From: JAXDLW01 sp046262515
GTDB taxonomy: Bacteria; Chloroflexota; Dormibacteria; DASZGP01
Length of the DNA: 8,746 bases
Assembly: GCA_046262515.1 (NCBI GenBank)
Contig: JBHEMP010000056.1
Span: forward strand, 1 to 8,746
Reading direction: 5' to 3'
The position numbers and the translations under genes were made by a program. The notes under the pieces were generated by a model that saw only the letters and a list, made by a program, of their open reading frames with translations, searched no databases and was not told the DNA's origin. Of this stretch, positions 5,634 to 8,746 are shown in pieces. The first letter of the stretch is position 1; each line of letters opens with the position of its first letter.

Positions 5634-7718
5634 TTACAGGCGATCAGGGCGCCTCGCCGCCCAGCGCGCGGCACCCGCCAGCGCGAACAGGGCCACCAGC
5701 GCCAGGGCGGCGGCCCCCGTGAGGAGGACCTGGACCAGGGACAGCCGGGCCCCCACGGGGGACGTCGGGAACACCGTGGACGGTGCGAGCCCGCGGGCCG
5801 GCGTGGCACTGGACCGGCTCGACGCGGAGGCCCCTGTCCTGGCCTGCTGCGCCGCGGGTGCGGCTGCGGTGGTCGCGCCGAGGGGCGCTGCCGCCGTCGC
5901 AGCGGGCACCACGGGCAGGTGCAGGGCCACCGGGTGGTCCCGGTCGGTGGTGATGCTCAGGGCGTGGATGGCACGCGATCCCGCATACATCTGGTCCGTG
6001 GTGGCGAGGACGAGCTGGAGCCTGTGGCCCACGTCGTAGCGGTGCACCACGCCGGGCAGGTTGATGTGCACCGGCCGGCTGAGGTCCGCGACCCGCAGCG
6101 GCGAGACGATGCGGTGGACCAGCGTCTTGCTCCCATCGGGGGCCAGGTCGTAGATCTTCCCGAACAGCACCACATTCAGCGACGGGTCGACAGCGCTGAC
6201 GGGGTTGGCGTCACGGAGGGGGACGTCGATGGATGGGATGCCAACGGCGTCCAGCGGGGCCTGGAGCGGCGCGGTGGCGTAGGCCGCGAAGGTCCCTGGC
6301 GGGTCGGACGGCGGGACCTGGGAGAGCGAGCCCTGTACCTCCGAAGTCTCGGAGTAGCTCGCCGGCCCCGGCGGCAACGTGTTGGTGAAGGTGGCTGTGC
6401 CCGGCTGGACCTGCTTGCGCGAGGAGACCAGGGCGTCGGCGCCGGACAGGAAGAGGTTGGTCGTCTCCCCGACCGGCCATGCCGGCGCGGAGCCGTAGGC
6501 CTGGGCAACCGAGCCACCTGAGTAGTTGACCCAGTCCTGGAAGTACTCCACCTCGGGACCGGTCGAGACGGTGCTGTTCTTCAGGTAATGGTCGAACCAG
6601 TTCAACTCGAGCTGGGTCAGATACCCCGGGTTTGCATCGTCGTACTGGTACTCGCCCGGGGCCGCGGGGCCGCTGTGGCCACCCTCTTTCAGGACCAGCT
6701 TGACGGGTGCCCCCTTGGACTTGAACCCGTTGTAGTTCGCCACCGCCTCGTCGATGTTGAAGAGGGTGTCGTTCTGGCCCTGGGCCAGGAGGGTGGGCGG
6801 GAAATGCAGGCTCCCGGCGGGGAAGGCGTTGAAGAGTTCGTACTGCGCAGAGGCATGACGGAGCCGCTGGGTGACCTCCATCGTCGGGTAGCCCTGCGCT
6901 ACCGAGATGCTCTCCCCCTTGCAGATGATTAGCTCGTACCCGGGGCATGCGGGGTTCGGAGGCAGGCCAACGAAACCCTTCCCCGAGCCGTCGGTGCCGG
7001 TCCAACCCGAGTGGCCCGGGTTGAGGCCGGGCTCGGCGTTGCCCAGGCCGTAGAAGACTGAGGCCCAGCCGACCTTCTCGACCCCTGCCGGGCTGCGCTG
7101 GTACGTGAAGTCCTTGGAGTCATTGTTGGGAAGCAGGGAGTAGGCGAGGTCGTTCCAGGTGATCTCGGGGATCATGGCCCGGACGCGGGTGTCGACCGCC
7201 GCCAGGGCGAACTGGAAGGCGCCGCCGTATGAACCACCCCAGGTTCCCACGATCGGGCCGCGGGCATCCTTGAGCACCTCCGGCCGTGCCGCCAAAAAGT
7301 CGACCAGCTGCGAGGCGGCGCGGCCGTCCCAGCTGGGGTCGTCGGTGTAGACCAGGCAGCTGCTGCCGCCGAAGCCCAGGCCCGAGTACGAGAGGACCTC
7401 GTAGCCATGGCGCTGCCAGAACTGCGCCTGGGCCGACTGGTCACTCTTGCTGCCGCCAAAACCGTTGGTCGTGAGAATGGCGGGTACGGGGTTCTGGGGC
7501 GACGCGACGTCAGGAACGTAGAGGTCGTAGTTGATGTCGCAGGTGGTCTCCTGGGCCTTGGGGTCCAGGGTGTCCATGGCGTCCGGGCCGACCGTGACTT
7601 TGGTGTAGCCGTGGATCACCGCCGGTTGTGTCGTGGCAGCGGCCATTCCGCCGCTCAGACCAACCGCCGAAAGGGCGAAAAGGCCGCCCAAGAACACCGT
7701 CGCCCGCTTCACCCGCAT
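5634..7718 (-). CDS. Secreted S15/CocE-type alpha/beta hydrolase with C-terminal membrane anchor
   Basis: A 694-aa protein of the X-Pro dipeptidyl-peptidase/CocE-NonD superfamily, expected to cleave peptide or ester/amide bonds outside the membrane. It has a signal peptide (MRVKR, hydrophobic 7-25, likely cleavage near A28). The hydrolase core carries nucleophile S163 in GTWGGSYGGAF, probable acid D317 in AQGQNDTLF, and H348 in EGGHSG. A C-terminal jelly-roll domain (about 395-605) includes GKIYDLAPDGS and YDVGHRLQLVLATTD. It is followed by an Ala/Pro/Ser/Thr-rich linker (about 606-656) and a transmembrane span (about 659-685) with an Arg-rich tail. The ATG at 7718 is chosen for its GGAGGA Shine-Dalgarno five bases upstream and the signal peptide that follows; the frame extends further upstream without either. 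Substrate is unknown. Homologues are sometimes misnamed as ABC transporter components. Confidence 0.88.
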   Translation of the reverse strand: MRVKRATVFLGGLFALSAVGLSGGMAAATTQPAVIHGYTKVTVGPDAMDTLDPKAQETTCDINYDLYVPDVASPQNPVPAILTTNGFGGSKSDQSAQAQFWQRHGYEVLSYSGLGFGGSSCLVYTDDPSWDGRAASQLVDFLAARPEVLKDARGPIVGTWGGSYGGAFQFALAAVDTRVRAMIPEITWNDLAYSLLPNNDSKDFTYQRSPAGVEKVGWASVFYGLGNAEPGLNPGHSGWTGTDGSGKGFVGLPPNPACPGYELIICKGESISVAQGYPTMEVTQRLRHASAQYELFNAFPAGSLHFPPTLLAQGQNDTLFNIDEAVANYNGFKSKGAPVKLVLKEGGHSGPAAPGEYQYDDANPGYLTQLELNWFDHYLKNSTVSTGPEVEYFQDWVNYSGGSVAQAYGSAPAWPVGETTNLFLSGADALVSSRKQVQPGTATFTNTLPPGPASYSETSEVQGSLSQVPPSDPPGTFAAYATAPLQAPLDAVGIPSIDVPLRDANPVSAVDPSLNVVLFGKIYDLAPDGSKTLVHRIVSPLRVADLSRPVHINLPGVVHRYDVGHRLQLVLATTDQMYAGSRAIHALSITTDRDHPVALHLPVVPAATAAAPLGATTAAAPAAQQARTGASASSRSSATPARGLAPSTVFPTSPVGARLSLVQVLLTGAAALALVALFALAGAARWAARRPDRL

Positions 7719-7760
7719 CGTCTTCCTCCGCCTGGTCCTGTTGCCCTTCGTCGGCGCGCC

Positions 7761-7779
7761 AAAAACCGTTCGCACGGTT
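7761..7779 (-). promoter_or_regulatory. Inverted repeat with T-tract upstream of the S15 hydrolase
   Basis: AACCGT-TCGC-ACGGTT (7764-7779) is a perfect 6-bp inverted repeat. On the minus strand it runs into five T residues (7765-7761), about 43 bases before the hydrolase ATG. It could be a repressor operator in this divergent region, or a weak terminator/attenuator for minus-strand transcription. The sequence alone does not decide between them. Confidence 0.4.
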
Positions 7780-7830
7780 CGCCCTTGCAAACCTTAACGT
7801 CTCAGCCCGCCATTCCCTGCGGGGTTGACA

Positions 7831-7836
7831 TAGATT
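7831..7836 (+). promoter_or_regulatory. Candidate -10 box of the small plus-strand gene
   Basis: TAGATT (TAnnnT) ends seven bases before the ATG at 7844, the spacing expected for a leaderless start. A TTGACA directly abuts it upstream (7825-7830) but is too close to act as its -35. Confidence 0.3.
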
Positions 7837-7843
7837 GGAGGCC

Positions 7844-8119
7844 ATGCGAATCGATCCGTGGGGCCGTCACCTGGCGCAGCCTGGTGACCCGGCGTCCTAC
7901 CTCACCGCCGAAGAGACCGAGAGCGGGATCGACCTGGTCCAGCTCAGGGAACGGCTTCGTATGACCCCAGGCGAGCGCCTTCGGCTTGCCGCCGCGCACA
8001 GCCGCGCTGCCTCAAAGATGCGCGGGCTGGCATGGCCGGTAGGCATGACCCGACCCGAACGATGGCCGGGAGAAGGGAATCTACGGCAGCCCCTCGGCCG
8101 GCCCTTCCCCTGGGATTGA
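7844..8119 (+). CDS. Small protein of unknown function, resembles partners of nucleotidyltransferase genes
   Basis: A 91-aa soluble protein. The central part (about 28-59, ESGIDLVQLRERL followed by TPGERLRLAAAHSRAA) resembles short actinobacterial hypotheticals of the form GVDxxLxRxxLxxTPxERL. From memory, these often precede a small nucleotidyltransferase-like gene. Here no such partner follows: the next gene is convergent and unrelated. The C-terminus (WPVGMTRPERWPGEG... RPFPWD) does not look like the usual short basic tail and may be altered. The ATG has a GGAGG only two bases upstream, too close for normal use, but a TAGATT box at leaderless distance. It is divergent from the S15 hydrolase. 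Coding status is supported by high GC and helical character, not by a firm family match. Confidence 0.5.
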   Translation: MRIDPWGRHLAQPGDPASYLTAEETESGIDLVQLRERLRMTPGERLRLAAAHSRAASKMRGLAWPVGMTRPERWPGEGNLRQPLGRPFPWD

Positions 8120-8120
8120 A

Positions 8121-8144
8121 CCAGGCCGAGGAGTTTCAGCCTGG
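8121..8144. terminator. Possible stem-loop between convergent genes
   Basis: CCAGGC (8121-8126) pairs with GCCTGG (8139-8144) around a 12-base loop, in the 25-base gap between two convergent stop codons. No T-tract follows on either strand, so a role as bidirectional terminator is weakly supported. Confidence 0.3.
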
Positions 8145-8471
8145 CTAAACGATGACCAGGCGGTAACCCAGCTCGGCCTCTGCCGAGAAGCTGTCCATCG
8201 AAGGATCGGGAACCGCGTCAATGACGAGGTGCAGTTCCTGGGTCGCCCAGAGGCTGTTGTCAACCCAGACGGGGACGCCCTCCACCGCGCCGATGTTGCG
8301 GTGGTTGGCGGGCGGTGGGTAGTCCTCGAACAAAAACGGCGAGCCCCCATCGCAGCACCCGGAGCCGAGCACCATCGTCAGCGGCCCCCGGGCGGCACGA
8401 ACCTGGTCGAAGACCGCACGAGCCCGATCCGTCAGCGCGACCGTGTCGGAACTTCCTGTGCTCCTAGCCAA
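8145..8471 (-). CDS. DUF779 family protein
   Basis: A 108-aa protein with the family's hallmark GSGCCDGGSPFLF (36-48; C39 and C40), the following segment NIGAVEGVPVWVDNSLW (59-75), and the late ELHLVIDAVPDPSMDSFSAEAELGYR. Family members are small cytoplasmic proteins of unknown role, often found next to aldehyde dehydrogenase genes; no such gene lies in this window. The third cysteine present in many members after the SP motif is absent here. The proposed TTG start (8471-8469) overlaps the end of the upstream membrane-protein gene by eight bases and has no clear Shine-Dalgarno, so the true start is uncertain, but it must precede the conserved region beginning about residue 13. Its high GC contrasts with the gene just upstream. 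It is convergent with the small plus-strand gene. Confidence 0.85.
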   Translation of the reverse strand: MARSTGSSDTVALTDRARAVFDQVRAARGPLTMVLGSGCCDGGSPFLFEDYPPPANHRNIGAVEGVPVWVDNSLWATQELHLVIDAVPDPSMDSFSAEAELGYRLVIV

Positions 8472-8746
8472 TGATCGCCCGAGTGCAGATCACCAGTGCG
8501 AACAGACAGAAGACCGCGAGGAAATTCGAGGATCGCACTCGGCTTTGGGACGATTCAAGTGATCCGGGAGCTGCAGTTCGCCACACTCCGTAGTAAAAGC
8601 CGGCAACAAGACCAAAAACGGCTTCCGTGGCCATTATCGGGGTAACGTTTTGATCTCGCCTAAATGAGCCGGACGACACCGCGACGCTGATCGACCCAAG
8701 CGCCAAGGCCAGGAGAAAAATAGCGTCGGTCCAGTTCCGGTAGCCC
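8464..8746 (-). CDS. Membrane protein of unknown function, C-terminal part (runs off window)
   Basis: The minus-strand frame is open from the window edge to a TAG at 8466-8464, giving at least 93 residues. It begins GYRNWTDAIFLLAL at the edge, and the hydrophobic stretch continues unbroken across the TTG at 8706. That TTG is therefore probably internal and the start lies outside. Three hydrophobic spans are visible: DAIFLLALALGSISVAV, IMATEAVFGLVAGFYYGVW, and NFLAVFCLFALVICTRAII just before the stop. Local GC is about 55%, well below the rest of the window, and codon choice follows (ATT, AAA and TTT codons). That suggests recent acquisition or weak selection. It overlaps the start of the DUF779 gene by eight bases in the same direction. 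No family was recognised. Confidence 0.6.
   Translation of the reverse strand, partial: GYRNWTDAIFLLALALGSISVAVSSGSFRRDQNVTPIMATEAVFGLVAGFYYGVWRTAAPGSLESSQSRVRSSNFLAVFCLFALVICTRAIIG

Noticed and set aside
7719..7790. N-terminal extension of the S15 hydrolase by 24 residues
   Set aside because: It would bury the signal peptide and ignores the strong GGAGGA site before the ATG at 7718.
7825..7853. TTGACA at 7825-7830 as the -35 of a canonical promoter
   Set aside because: The sequence 17-18 bases downstream (GAATCG/AATCGA) does not resemble a -10 and lies inside the gene.
1..8746. CRISPR arrays, tRNA or rRNA genes
   Set aside because: No regularly spaced direct repeats, cloverleaf-like arms or rRNA signature sequences were seen on either strand.

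Overview
The window is high-GC DNA (roughly two thirds or more G+C by eye). It carries a haem-biosynthesis operon on the minus strand, then isoprenoid and accessory genes. High GC, GTG/TTG starts, the order hemA-hemC-hemD-hemB and starts without a Shine-Dalgarno sequence suggest an actinobacterium or another high-GC, largely uncultured lineage related to Actinobacteriota/Chloroflexota. The taxon cannot be fixed from this sequence alone.

Layout. Positions 1-110 (minus) hold the N-terminus of an unidentified membrane protein that runs off the window. Next, all on the minus strand and reading right to left, come hemA (4268-2994), hemC (2779-1877), hemD (1880-1122) and hemB (1125-142). They encode glutamyl-tRNA reductase, hydroxymethylbilane synthase, uroporphyrinogen-III synthase and porphobilinogen synthase. 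hemC/hemD and hemD/hemB overlap by four bases (GTGA). Upstream of hemA is a trans-polyprenyl diphosphate synthase (5298-4348), probably long-chain and serving quinone side-chain synthesis. Divergent from it is a small zinc-ribbon, single-span membrane protein (5369-5623). A large secreted, C-terminally anchored S15/CocE-type alpha/beta hydrolase follows (7718-5634, minus). Then come a small plus-strand protein (7844-8119), a DUF779 protein (8471-8145, minus), and the C-terminal part of a multi-span membrane protein (8746-8464, minus). That last gene lies in DNA of clearly lower GC.

Most notable: the hemA-hemC junction is interrupted by a 214-bp segment (2783-2996). It is bounded by 25-bp inverted repeats (23/25 matching) that begin with TA. 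Removing the segment with one TA gives a hemA stop (TAG) one base before the hemC GTG, matching the tight spacing of the rest of the operon. It is best read as a miniature inverted-repeat transposable element (MITE-like) inserted at a TA. Its 210-bp interior is open on the operon strand, so hemA-to-hemC translational coupling could survive the insertion. A second point of interest is a GTGA-N6-TCAC palindrome upstream of hemA, spaced from an extended -10-like box as in a CRP/FNR class II activated promoter.

No tRNA, rRNA or CRISPR array was recognised, and no gene-free stretch exceeds about 215 bp.
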